Positions 7,710 to 14,721 of a stretch of 64,000 bases of DNA are shown piece by piece. Under the pieces are notes generated by a model. The model saw only the letters and a list, made by a program, of their open reading frames with translations, searched no databases and was not told where the DNA came from. A program made the position numbers and the translations under genes. How positions within the stretch are numbered: position 1 is the first letter of the stretch; every line of letters begins with the position of its first letter. Where the stretch lies: positions 1-64,000 of the forward strand of contig JBFMFR010000038.1 in assembly GCA_040752025.1 (NCBI GenBank), in the 5' to 3' direction. This stretch comes from JBFMFR01 sp040752025. GTDB taxonomy: Bacteria; Chloroflexota; Anaerolineae; Anaerolineales; UBA4823.

Positions 7710-7740
7710 GAAACCGGATTTTTGGCAAAAATCCGGTTTC
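7710..7740. terminator. Hairpin of the GAAAYCGRATTTTTG family, copy 2
   Basis: GAAACCGGATTTTTG (7710-7724) pairs perfectly with CAAAAATCCGGTTTC (7726-7740). It ends 8 bp from the stop codon of the minus-strand HEPN gene and is a plausible bidirectional terminator between convergent genes. Compared with copy 1, two stem positions differ and both partners have changed together. Confidence 0.65.
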
Positions 7741-7748
7741 TTGTACGC

Positions 7749-8129
7749 TCACAAACCGAGTTTGTTGCGCACAAACGCTCGCACCCGTTCAGAAGCTCGC
7801 CGCGCCGCTTTCGCCTCGGCTTTGTTAGCAGATAAACCGGGATAGCGAAACTGCACGGCATATCCTTCCATCACGTTCAAGTCGGCCTGAAGGAGCAAAA
7901 AGCTGCTATCGATCTTCGAAATCAGAGCCAGCAGCTCCGCCAGGCTGTGTATGCGCGGGATCGGATCCCCGTGCTCTTGAAGCACAGCTTTCAAGTACTT
8001 TTCCGCGGCTTGCTGTGCATGGAAACACACTGCATCATAATTCGGGGCCTTGCGCGCTCGATATTCCCGCCCGGCGGTTTGAAAATCGCCTTCAGCTTTC
8101 TCGACCCATTCAAGCGTCAGGGGATTCAT
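7749..8129 (-). CDS. HEPN domain protein (toxin-like partner)
   Basis: A 126-residue all-helical HEPN protein. Diagnostic segments are FHAQQAAEKYLKAVL (about 36-50), IHSLAELL (about 60-67) and FRYPG (about 93-97). The gene overlaps the upstream MNT nucleotidyltransferase gene by 20 nt, the usual arrangement of HEPN/MNT modules, in which HEPN is an RNase toxin and MNT an AMP-adding antitoxin. The Rx4-6H catalytic motif of the RNase-active HepT class is not visible, so activity as a nuclease is uncertain; it may belong to the RYPG subclass. It could serve in defence, given the nearby restriction locus; this is inference. Confidence 0.85.
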   Translation of the reverse strand: MNPLTLEWVEKAEGDFQTAGREYRARKAPNYDAVCFHAQQAAEKYLKAVLQEHGDPIPRIHSLAELLALISKIDSSFLLLQADLNVMEGYAVQFRYPGLSANKAEAKAARRASERVRAFVRNKLGL

Positions 8130-8466
8130 ACACCACGCGTCCCTTTTCAGTAATCTCTCGCAAGAACGAATCCCCCAGTTTCAGGCGTTCTTCCAGGCGA
8201 GAGGGCGTATAAACCAGGATATCGACGCCAAACAGCGGGTTGACGTGTTGTCGAATCTGCAGCGCCTGCTGCGCCTCGCGCAGCGGCGTGTCCATGACCA
8301 CCAACAAATCCACGTCGCTCTCCGGGCGCGGCTCGCCATAAGCATAAGAACCGAACAAAATAATGCGCTGCGGCCGAAATTTATCAGCGATCCGCGCGAT
8401 AAGCTCCCGGATAACCCGATCCGGTATGCGAACACGTCTATCGACAGTCGGCGCCACCAGGGACAC
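8110..8466 (-). CDS. MNT-type nucleotidyltransferase (antitoxin-like partner)
   Basis: A 118-residue minimal nucleotidyltransferase. The active-site signature GSYAYGEPRPESDVDLLVV (about 39-57) fits GSx10DxD, with both aspartates present. A third acidic strand VDILVY follows at about 81-86. Related proteins add AMP to the HEPN partner and so neutralise it. Translation probably starts at GTG (8466) about 12 nt after AGGAG; the only closer ATG runs straight into a stop. A perfect TATAAT lies 24 nt upstream. It is the first gene of a two-gene operon with the HEPN gene. Confidence 0.88.
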   Translation of the reverse strand: MSLVAPTVDRRVRIPDRVIRELIARIADKFRPQRIILFGSYAYGEPRPESDVDLLVVMDTPLREAQQALQIRQHVNPLFGVDILVYTPSRLEERLKLGDSFLREITEKGRVVYESPDA

Positions 8467-8489
8467 GATCGATCACATCTCCTGCAAAG

Positions 8490-8495
8490 ATTATA
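8490..8495 (-). promoter_or_regulatory. -10 element of the MNT/HEPN operon
   Basis: A consensus TATAAT on the minus strand, 24 nt before the GTG start and just upstream of GCAGGAG. No good -35 hexamer is seen at 16-18 nt. Confidence 0.45.
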
Positions 8496-8577
8496 CAATA
8501 TTTCCAGCGCTGGTGGCCCGGAGAATTTGCCGCGCACAGGCCGGGCAAAAACTGCTGTGCACCCCATCCTCGCCCCC

Positions 8578-8674
8578 ATGCACACCTCACCCCCACCCAA
8601 CACCGCCGCCCCCAAAAAATTCGTTTATTCGTTCTCTATTCGTTGATCCCATTCGTTGATCTTCTTAGCGTACC
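8578..8674. repeat. ATTCGTT-rich repeat block, copy 2
   Basis: This is the second copy of the block at 6845-6942 and is nearly identical over its whole length. It begins the 479-bp repeat-filled gap between the MNT gene and the PD40 lipoprotein gene, in which no gene was found. Confidence 0.85.
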
Positions 8675-8679
8675 AGCGC

Positions 8680-8750
8680 CGGGTTTCAACCCGAGCGACC
8701 AAATACCAGACTCCCCGTGAGCAAAACGATCAAGCCGGATTTCATCCGGC
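8680..8750. repeat. Two short palindromes with TTC-type loops
   Basis: CGGGTT-TC-AACCCG (8680-8693) and GCCGGAT-TTC-ATCCGGC (8734-8750) are perfect. They resemble the palindromes at 7506-7545 in having a short TTTCA-like centre and unrelated stems. Confidence 0.65.
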
Positions 8751-8807
8751 GCTGCTTCGTAGGCCGGGCTGCAAATTCATATCCACCTCCCGATTTTCAA
8801 AACAAGA

Positions 8808-8942
8808 ATCCGCGTTCATCTGCGAAAATCTGCGTCCAGGTTTTTTATCAGAGAACTCCGTGACCTCCGTGCTAAATCATCATCGTCCAATCTTTTTGCT
8901 CAGAGAACTCCGTGTTCCTTCTCCACCTTCTCCGTGTTGAAT
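8808..8942. repeat. Phased ATCTGCG / CTCCGTG repeat block 1
   Basis: Three 10-bp words in register (ATCCGCGTTC, ATCTGCGAAA, ATCTGCGTCC, 8808-8837) are followed by CTCCGTG words at 9-bp spacing (8856 and 8865) and another CTCCGTG cluster ending 3 bp before the stop codon of the lipoprotein gene. On the minus strand this is a CACGGAG series read just after the stop. Blocks 2 and 3 lie at 10018-10177 and 11703-11926. Confidence 0.85.
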
Positions 8943-8945
8943 CCT

Positions 8946-9929
8946 TCACCCCTCGCCCAGCGCCTGCCTCCTCAGCTCATCCAGCACCTCAGTGCTCACC
9001 CAATAAATATCCGCCTGGTCCGTCTCCCGCAGGTAGCTCTCGAAAAACAGGTACTTCCCATCAGGCGAGACCCGCGCGCTGGCGTACACATCCGTCTCAG
9101 AGGCCCCCAGCGCCTGCGCCAGGCTCAGCGCCTGGCTCCAAACCCCGTCGGGCAGCCGGAAACTGACATACAGCGCCCCAACCAGGCGCCCGCCCTTTTC
9201 CTGGTAAGAATCCACGATCACGTAACTCTCGTCCGGCGCTGCCGCCGGGTGCGCCACGTCCGGCAGCCGGTTGATCCCCCCGGGCAGCGCCTGCGCCTCG
9301 GCGTATTGCCCCCCCACCAACTCGGCGTACCAGATCTGGCGCGGGCTGGAGCGCGTGAAATACATCGTCCCATCCTCGGCAATCGAACAGTACACCGGGC
9401 GATAATCGTTCAGCCGCGAGTCCAGGAATTGCGCCTCCCCCCACCCATCGCCTTCCCGCTCGACGAACCACAGGTTGAGCCGGCTGCTGAGCGCCGTCTG
9501 CCCTGGCGTGGGCCGCCGCGAATTGAAATACACCCGGTCGCCATCCTGCGTGAAACATGCGTCCGATTCCAGCGCATCGTAAGCAAAAGGTGCCAGCACC
9601 GGCGTGGATAGCTTGCCATCCTCCATCCGGCTGTGCCACAGGCGGTCGTCCTGCTTGCCAGGCGTGCGGCGCGTAAAAAACACCTCTTGCAAATCAGGCG
9701 AGATCGCGATCTTGTATTCCTTGCCATCCTCGATCGAGACCACCCCAGGCGCAAACACCACTGCCTGCCTGCCCGGAGGCGTCAGCCCCAGGAAAAGCCC
9801 TGGCGCACCCGGCGTAGCAGCTTCCGGCGTCTGCACCGCCCCCTTGCCCGCTGGCGTAGTTGCCGGCGCGCAGCCCGCCAGCAGCGCCAATAAAACAGCC
9901 AATGTAACCGCGATCATGAGCTTATTCAT
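8946..9929 (-). CDS. Lipoprotein with TolB-like (PD40) beta-propeller
   Basis: A 327-residue protein with a lipoprotein signal peptide (hydrophobic residues 5-18 and lipobox LLAGC, Cys20), then a Thr/Pro/Ala-rich linker and several WD40-like PD40 blades: KIAISPDLQEVFFTRR, DACFTQDGDRVYFNSRRP, SIAEDGTMYFTRS and RVSPDGKYLFFES. It should be anchored outside the cytoplasmic membrane. Proteins of this type bind partners or glycans; no enzyme motif is visible. The start has GGGGA upstream. Both flanks are phased repeat blocks, so it appears to be a single-gene unit. Confidence 0.85.
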   Translation of the reverse strand: MNKLMIAVTLAVLLALLAGCAPATTPAGKGAVQTPEAATPGAPGLFLGLTPPGRQAVVFAPGVVSIEDGKEYKIAISPDLQEVFFTRRTPGKQDDRLWHSRMEDGKLSTPVLAPFAYDALESDACFTQDGDRVYFNSRRPTPGQTALSSRLNLWFVEREGDGWGEAQFLDSRLNDYRPVYCSIAEDGTMYFTRSSPRQIWYAELVGGQYAEAQALPGGINRLPDVAHPAAAPDESYVIVDSYQEKGGRLVGALYVSFRLPDGVWSQALSLAQALGASETDVYASARVSPDGKYLFFESYLRETDQADIYWVSTEVLDELRRQALGEG

Positions 9930-10017
9930 AGCACATCCCCAATGGACCTCCCCAAACCCTCAAGAAACTGATTGTGAATAAAATACACCCCCACCAGCCT
10001 CCTGGTTCAAGCAAAAG

Positions 10018-10177
10018 CATCCGCCTCCACCTGCGCGAATCTGCGTCCAGGTTTTTTATCAGAGAACTCCGTGAACTCCGTGGTCCTTCTCCGTGATCTC
10101 CGTGTTAAATCCTCATCGTCCAATCTTTTTGATCAGAGAACTCCGTGTTCCTTCTCCGCCTTCTCCGTGTTGGATCC
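10018..10177. repeat. Phased ATCTGCG / CTCCGTG repeat block 2
   Basis: It has the same order of modules as block 1: 10-bp words at 10019, 10029 and 10039 (ATCCGCCTCC, ACCTGCGCGA, ATCTGCGTCC), GTTTTTTATCAGAGAA, CTCCGTG words, TCATCGTCCAATCTTTTTG, then CTCCGTG words ending 7 bp before the stop codon of the beta-CASP nuclease gene. Confidence 0.85.
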
Positions 10178-10184
10178 TCCCCCC

Positions 10185-11594
10185 TCAAACCTCCACACTC
10201 TCCCCCAGCGCCGGGTAGCTCACCTGCGCCATCCCCACCTCCGCCAGCTTGCCCCTGAAAATCTGCGCCGGGCCCTCGTCCCCGTGCACCAGGAAAACCT
10301 GCTTCAGCTTGCCCTGCGCCGCCTGGGCGTACTCCACCAGGAAATTCTGCCCGGCGTGCGCCGACAGCCCCCCGATCGTCGCCACCTCCGCCTTGCGCTC
10401 GTACACCTCCCCGAAAATCCGCACCTCCGTCTGCCGTTCCGCCAGCCGCCGCCCCAGCGTGTACGGTGCCTGCCACGAAACGATCAGAATCGTATTGCGT
10501 GCGTCCTCGATATTGTTCTTCAGATGATGCAGGATGCGCCCCGTCTCCGCCATCCCCGACGCCGAAATAATCACCATCGGGTCCTTGCGCGTGTTCAGCG
10601 CCTTCGACTCCTCCACCGAGCGCGTGTACGTCAGATGCTCGAAGCCCAGCGCCGCGTGATGCCGGTCCTCCCGGATGAACTCCTGCGTCTCCTCATCGAA
10701 GCACTCCGGGTGCGCCCGGTAAATGTCCGACGCGTTCGTCGCCAGCGGGCTGTCCACCACCACCGGGATGTTCGGCAGGTCCCCGCTCTCGATCATCTGG
10801 TGCAGGTCGTACACCAGCTCCTGCGTGCGCCCCACCGCGAAGGCCGGGATGATCACCTTGCCTCCCCGCCGGATCGTGCGCGACACCACCTCGTACAGCT
10901 CCTCGAACGCCTGCTGTGGATCGCGGTGCGGCTTATCCCCATAAGTGCACTCCATCAGCACGTAATCGGGCTCCTGCGGCAGCACCGGATCGCGCAGCAG
11001 CGGCAGCCCGCGCCGCCCGATATCCCCCGAGAACCACAGCCGCAGCTTGTGCAGCCCGCCCGGCCCCGGCTCCTCGATGTCCAACACCACCCCCGCCGAG
11101 CCCAGGATGTGCCCCGCGTCCACGAAGCGCGCCGTCACCCCTGGCGTCACCTCGAACTCACGCTCGTACGGGCGCGGCGTGAAATACAGCGCCGTCTCCG
11201 CCGCGTCTTCCATCGTATACAGCGGCTCCACCGGCGGCAGGCCCTTCTTCTGGCGCTTGCGATTCACGTACTCCACGTCCGACTCCTGGATGTGCCCCGA
11301 GTCCATCAGCATAATATTCGCCAGGTGCCCCGTCGCCGGCGTCACATAGATCGGCCCGTGATAGCCGCACTTCACCAGGTTGGGCAGATTACCGCTGTGA
11401 TCGATATGCGCGTGCGACAGAATCACCGCATCCAACCCCCGCGGGTCGAAAGGAAAACTGCGGTTGCGCTCGAAAGACTCATCGCGTTTACCCTGGTACA
11501 ACCCGCACTCCAGCAAAATCCGCTTCCCGTTCACCCGCAGCAAGTGCTGCGAGCCCGTCACCGTCTGCGCCGCTCCATGAAAATTGATCTTCAT
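10185..11594 (-). CDS. Metallo-beta-lactamase / beta-CASP ribonuclease
   Basis: A 469-residue RNA-processing hydrolase of the YSH1/CPSF-73-like bacterial group. Residues 1-200 are the metallo-beta-lactamase fold with the zinc motif SHAHIDHSG (His61, His63, Asp65, His66), FVDAGHILGSAG supplying a further His, and FSGDIG. The beta-CASP cap follows (about 200-380), and a C-terminal RNA-specificity segment contains GGLSAHAGQ and VFLVHGDEGPAQIF. The length and motif order are typical. It should cleave or trim RNA in the cytoplasm. It lies upstream of the lipoprotein gene but is separated from it by a repeat block; RNase D is encoded just upstream, so two RNA nucleases are neighbours. Confidence 0.93.
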   Translation of the reverse strand: MKINFHGAAQTVTGSQHLLRVNGKRILLECGLYQGKRDESFERNRSFPFDPRGLDAVILSHAHIDHSGNLPNLVKCGYHGPIYVTPATGHLANIMLMDSGHIQESDVEYVNRKRQKKGLPPVEPLYTMEDAAETALYFTPRPYEREFEVTPGVTARFVDAGHILGSAGVVLDIEEPGPGGLHKLRLWFSGDIGRRGLPLLRDPVLPQEPDYVLMECTYGDKPHRDPQQAFEELYEVVSRTIRRGGKVIIPAFAVGRTQELVYDLHQMIESGDLPNIPVVVDSPLATNASDIYRAHPECFDEETQEFIREDRHHAALGFEHLTYTRSVEESKALNTRKDPMVIISASGMAETGRILHHLKNNIEDARNTILIVSWQAPYTLGRRLAERQTEVRIFGEVYERKAEVATIGGLSAHAGQNFLVEYAQAAQGKLKQVFLVHGDEGPAQIFRGKLAEVGMAQVSYPALGESVEV

Positions 11595-11650
11595 CGCCTC
11601 ATCCTCTCTTGATCTACCGCTTCGACCTCAACCGGTCCCCGCCACACCTC

Positions 11651-11674
11651 GTAAGGGCGCACCGCCTGCGCCCC
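11651..11674. repeat. Degenerate GTAGGGGCG palindrome
   Basis: GTAAGGGCGCACCGCCTGCGCCCC is a degraded relative of the perfect palindrome at 7554-7580. It lies just upstream of phased repeat block 3 in the 336-bp gap between two minus-strand genes; no gene was seen in that gap. Confidence 0.6.
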
Positions 11675-11702
11675 ATCCTCACCTCCCCCTCCCCAAGAAA
11701 AA

Positions 11703-11926
11703 ATCCGCGGTATCCGCGCCGATCCGTGTCCCATATTTAAAGACTCCGCGAACTCCGTGGCCCTTCTCCGCCTTCTCCGTGTTGAACCCTCTGCGCCAAT
11801 CCGCCTCCCATCGAAAAATCCACGCTAATCCGATTCCAATCTTTTAGTCAAAAGACTCCGTGAACTCCGTGGCCCTTCTCCGCCTTCTCCGTGTTGAACC
11901 CTCTGCGCCAATCCGCCTCCCATTCT
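11703..11926. repeat. Phased repeat block 3 with a 71-bp direct duplication
   Basis: The block begins with words ATCCGCGGT, ATCCGCGCCG and ATCCGTGTCC at 9-10-bp steps. A 71-bp segment starting AGACTCCG at 11741 recurs at 11853 (112-bp period) with one difference. It contains AACTCCGTGG, two CTTCTCCG words and CTGCGCCAATCCGCC. The block ends about 5 bp before the RNase D stop codon. Confidence 0.85.
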
Positions 11927-11930
11927 TTCC

Positions 11931-13064
11931 TTATCGCCGTCCTAACGCCCACAGAATCTGTTCCCCGAAATGCTCCAACCGCCAGGGCGCCTCCGCCATC
12001 ACCTCCGCCAGCTCGCCCATCCCCCGGGGGTTACCCTCCGCCAGTGCGAACAGCAAATCGCGCGGCAGCACCACATCCGACCCCACCCCCATCTGCAGCG
12101 CCGCCTCCTTGCGCCAGCGCCGCAGCGCCTCCACCCGCAGCACGAACGCCTCATCCGGGCGCGGCGACCTGGGCGGGTAGATCGGCTCCGCCTGCCGCCC
12201 GCGCCGCACCGCCTGCAAGAGCGCCTCGCCGTGCCGCCGCACCTGTCCATGACTCATCCCCGGCAGCCGTCCCAGCTCATGTAAAGTTTGCGGCCCCTGC
12301 CCGGCGATCGCCAGCAGCGACTGGTCCGAGATCACCTTGAACAGCGGCCGGTTTTGCGCGCTGGCCACCCGCTCTCGGTAGCGGCACACCTCCTGCAGCA
12401 CCGCTGCCTGCTGCGGCGACAGGTCATACGAACCACGGATGCGCCAGCAGTCCGGCGCTCGCCCGTTGCTTTCCGCCGCCTGCAAAACCCGCAGGCGCTC
12501 GAAATCCTCCTGCGCCAGCGGCCACAGCTTGCACTGGCGCAGATCCGCCCCCAGGCGCTCGCGCAGCGCGATCAGGTAATGCGTATCCAGCCGGGCGTAA
12601 TCCAGCAGGTATCCCGGCAGTGGGCGCTGCCCCCAATTCGCCCGCTGGTAGCGCTTCTCCAGGTGCACGTTGAACTCCGCCTGTAGCACCGCCCCCAGCC
12701 CCACCTCCTGCCGCCCCAGGATGCGCGCCGCCAGCATCGTATCGAACAGATTAGCGAACTCGAAATCGAAATCCCGCCGCAGGCAGATCACGTCATACTC
12801 CGCCGCGTGGAACACCTTCTCGATCTTCGGATTAGCGAACACCCCCGCCAGCGGCGACAGGTCCTCCAGCGCCAGCGGGTCGACCAGGTAATCCGTCTCC
12901 CGCGTCGAAAACTGGATCAAACACACCTGCTCGCGATACGCGTACAGGCTGTTGGATTCCGTATCCACCGCCACCACCGTCTCGCCGTCCAACTGATCCG
13001 CCAGCAGCTTCAAACTGCCAGCCTGCGTAACCAACACCGGTTCGGGCAGCGCGCCCGCTTCCAT
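11931..13064 (-). CDS. rnd: Ribonuclease D (DEDDy exonuclease with HRDC domain)
   Basis: A 377-residue 3'-5' exoribonuclease involved in maturation or turnover of stable RNA. The DEDDy motifs are all visible: VAVDTESNSL near the N terminus (Asp and Glu), FHAAEYDVICL (Asp) and LLDYARLDTHYL (Tyr...Asp). A C-terminal HRDC region (about 295-375) contains LRRWRKEAALQMG. The ATG at 13064 (MEAGALPEP) is preferred because the 78 nt of open frame upstream include an ATTCGTT intergenic repeat. It lies in line with the beta-CASP nuclease gene but is separated from it by 336 bp of repeats. Confidence 0.9.
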   Translation of the reverse strand: MEAGALPEPVLVTQAGSLKLLADQLDGETVVAVDTESNSLYAYREQVCLIQFSTRETDYLVDPLALEDLSPLAGVFANPKIEKVFHAAEYDVICLRRDFDFEFANLFDTMLAARILGRQEVGLGAVLQAEFNVHLEKRYQRANWGQRPLPGYLLDYARLDTHYLIALRERLGADLRQCKLWPLAQEDFERLRVLQAAESNGRAPDCWRIRGSYDLSPQQAAVLQEVCRYRERVASAQNRPLFKVISDQSLLAIAGQGPQTLHELGRLPGMSHGQVRRHGEALLQAVRRGRQAEPIYPPRSPRPDEAFVLRVEALRRWRKEAALQMGVGSDVVLPRDLLFALAEGNPRGMGELAEVMAEAPWRLEHFGEQILWALGRR

Positions 13065-13210
13065 AGAATTCACAATCTCAAACCGCCAATCTGCTATTCG
13101 TTTTGCGTTTTGCTTTATTCGTTCTGCGCCTGCGCAATCCATCCTTGTAATCCGGTTGCATGATCGCTTTGATATGCCTATTATAGCGCAAGCTCAGCCA
13201 AAATCCCCCA

Positions 13211-13666
13211 TCACAAGCGCTGCTTTTCCATCACCAGCGCATTCTCCCCATCCTGGTAATAATCCGGCCACATCCCCGCCCGCTGGTAGCCAGCACTCTC
13301 GTACAGCCGGATCGCCACCTGGTTGGAGGCGCGCACGTTCAGGCGGATAACCGGCGTTTCTAACAGCCCCTCGCACGCCGCCAGCAGCGCCTTGCCGATC
13401 CCTCGCCCCTGGTACTCCGGCAGCACCCCGATCGTCGCAATCCACGACAGGCGCTCCGACGGGCGCACATCCCCCGCGATGAAACCCGCCATCTGCCCGT
13501 CCACCGCCGCCTTCAGCCGCACCACGTTCGGCAGCGTCAGCACCCCGATCAGATCCCACAGCGGCCAGGCGTCCATCGGGAAACACGCCCGCTCCAGGTT
13601 GCGCAGCGCGTTCAAATCGCGCCAGGTAGCCGGCTCGATGTGAAAGCGAAAGGAACTGCTCTCCAT
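13211..13666 (-). CDS. RimI-like N-acetyltransferase (GNAT)
   Basis: A 151-residue GNAT-fold acetyltransferase. The acetyl-CoA pyrophosphate-binding loop is seen in GVLPEYQGRGIGKALL, followed by IRLNVRASNQVAIRLYESAGY, which matches ribosomal-protein alanine acetyltransferases (RimI family). Substrates cannot be told from sequence. The open frame extends to 13723, but the Met at 13666 (MESSSFRF) gives the normal family length and is chosen. It lies about 147 bp upstream of the RNase D gene in the same orientation. Confidence 0.82.
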   Translation of the reverse strand: MESSSFRFHIEPATWRDLNALRNLERACFPMDAWPLWDLIGVLTLPNVVRLKAAVDGQMAGFIAGDVRPSERLSWIATIGVLPEYQGRGIGKALLAACEGLLETPVIRLNVRASNQVAIRLYESAGYQRAGMWPDYYQDGENALVMEKQRL

Positions 13667-13760
13667 CGTTGCCGGCCCACCTGGCGCCTCCATTGCACCT
13701 GAAATATTGTTTTCTCCGACCATCGACGAAACTGCATTGTCCTGGAAGGATCAGTCAGCC

Positions 13761-13783
13761 AGGCGAACCGCCTGCGCCCCTAC
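13761..13783. repeat. GTAGGGGCG repeat overlapping the slipin stop codon
   Basis: On the minus strand the repeat reads GTAGGGGCGCAGGCGGTTCG and continues CCT; it contains CAGGCG-GTT-CGCCTG. Its second to fourth bases are the TAG stop codon of the slipin gene. This is the last repeat of this class seen in the window. Confidence 0.6.
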
Positions 13784-14679
13784 TCCTTCCGGCTCTCCAC
13801 GAAATTCTCCAGCAGGCTGGTGAACTCCATCGGGAAGATAAACTTGGTCGAAGAACCCATCCCGATCGACTTGAGCGTCTCGAAGTATTGCAGCGTCATC
13901 GTCTTGGGATCCACCGTCTGCGCCACGGAGTAAATCTTATCCAGCGCGCTGGCAAAGCCCTCGGCTCGCAGCAACTGCGCCTGCCGCTCGCCTTCCGCCC
14001 GCAAGATCGCCGACTGCTTCTCGCCTTCCGCCCGCAGAATCGCCGACTGCTTCTCGCCGTCCGCCACGTTGATCGCCCCTTCGCGCTGTCCCGTCGACTC
14101 GATCACCACCGCACGCCGGTTGCGCTCCGCCGACATCTGGCGGTTCATCGCATCCAAGATCTCCCGCGGCGGGATGATCTCGCGGATTTCCACGTTGGTG
14201 ACCTTCACCCCCCAGCGCTCGGTGACTTCGTCCAGGCGCGTGCGCAGCATGCTATTGATATGCTCGCGCTCCGAAAGTACATCGTCCAGCGCAATCCCAC
14301 CGATCACGGCGCGCAATGTGGTCGTAGCCATGCCTTGGGCCGCGGCTTCGAAGTTCCCAACTTGCAAAACACTCTCCGTTGGCTCTAAGACCTTGTAATA
14401 CCACAGGAAATCGACAGAGATCGAAGCGTTATCCTTGGTGATCGAAGTCTGGTGTGGAATCTCGCGCACCTGTTCACGCAAGTCAACCCTGACGGCCCGG
14501 TCGATGACTGGCACCAATATCACCAGGCCTGGCCCGCGCTGACCTACGCAGCGCCCCAGGCGGAAGACCACCAAGCGCTGGTATTCTGGCACAATGCGGA
14601 TTGCATTACCCAAAACCGCCAGGCCGACCAGGATCACAGCCCCGATCAAGCAAATTACAAATCCACCTACTGCATCCAT
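13780..14679 (-). CDS. Slipin / stomatin-like SPFH (band 7) protein
   Basis: A 299-residue membrane-anchored SPFH protein. One N-terminal membrane segment (about 5-25) is followed by the band 7 domain (YQRLVVFRLGRCVG, GPGLVILVPVIDRAVRVDLR, IREIIPPREILDAMNRQMSAE) and a helical coiled region with a direct duplication of EGEKQSAILRA (about 210-231). Such proteins oligomerise into membrane microdomains. The start is preceded by AAGGAGT at good spacing. It is 42 bp downstream of an nfeD-type gene, the standard partner of slipins. Confidence 0.92.
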   Translation of the reverse strand: MDAVGGFVICLIGAVILVGLAVLGNAIRIVPEYQRLVVFRLGRCVGQRGPGLVILVPVIDRAVRVDLREQVREIPHQTSITKDNASISVDFLWYYKVLEPTESVLQVGNFEAAAQGMATTTLRAVIGGIALDDVLSEREHINSMLRTRLDEVTERWGVKVTNVEIREIIPPREILDAMNRQMSAERNRRAVVIESTGQREGAINVADGEKQSAILRAEGEKQSAILRAEGERQAQLLRAEGFASALDKIYSVAQTVDPKTMTLQYFETLKSIGMGSSTKFIFPMEFTSLLENFVESRKE

Positions 14680-14721
14680 TTTTTACTCCTTGAACATAGG
14701 TCCGATGAAAATCGGCTTTGA

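Noticed and set aside
10071..11612. A 513-codon open frame on the plus strand
   Set aside because: Antisense to the beta-CASP nuclease gene, Arg/His-rich, with no domain; a shadow of a GC-rich gene.
8808..11926. CRISPR or tRNA-like clusters in the CTCCGTG blocks
   Set aside because: Words are 7-10 bp with no regular spacers and no cloverleaf could be drawn.
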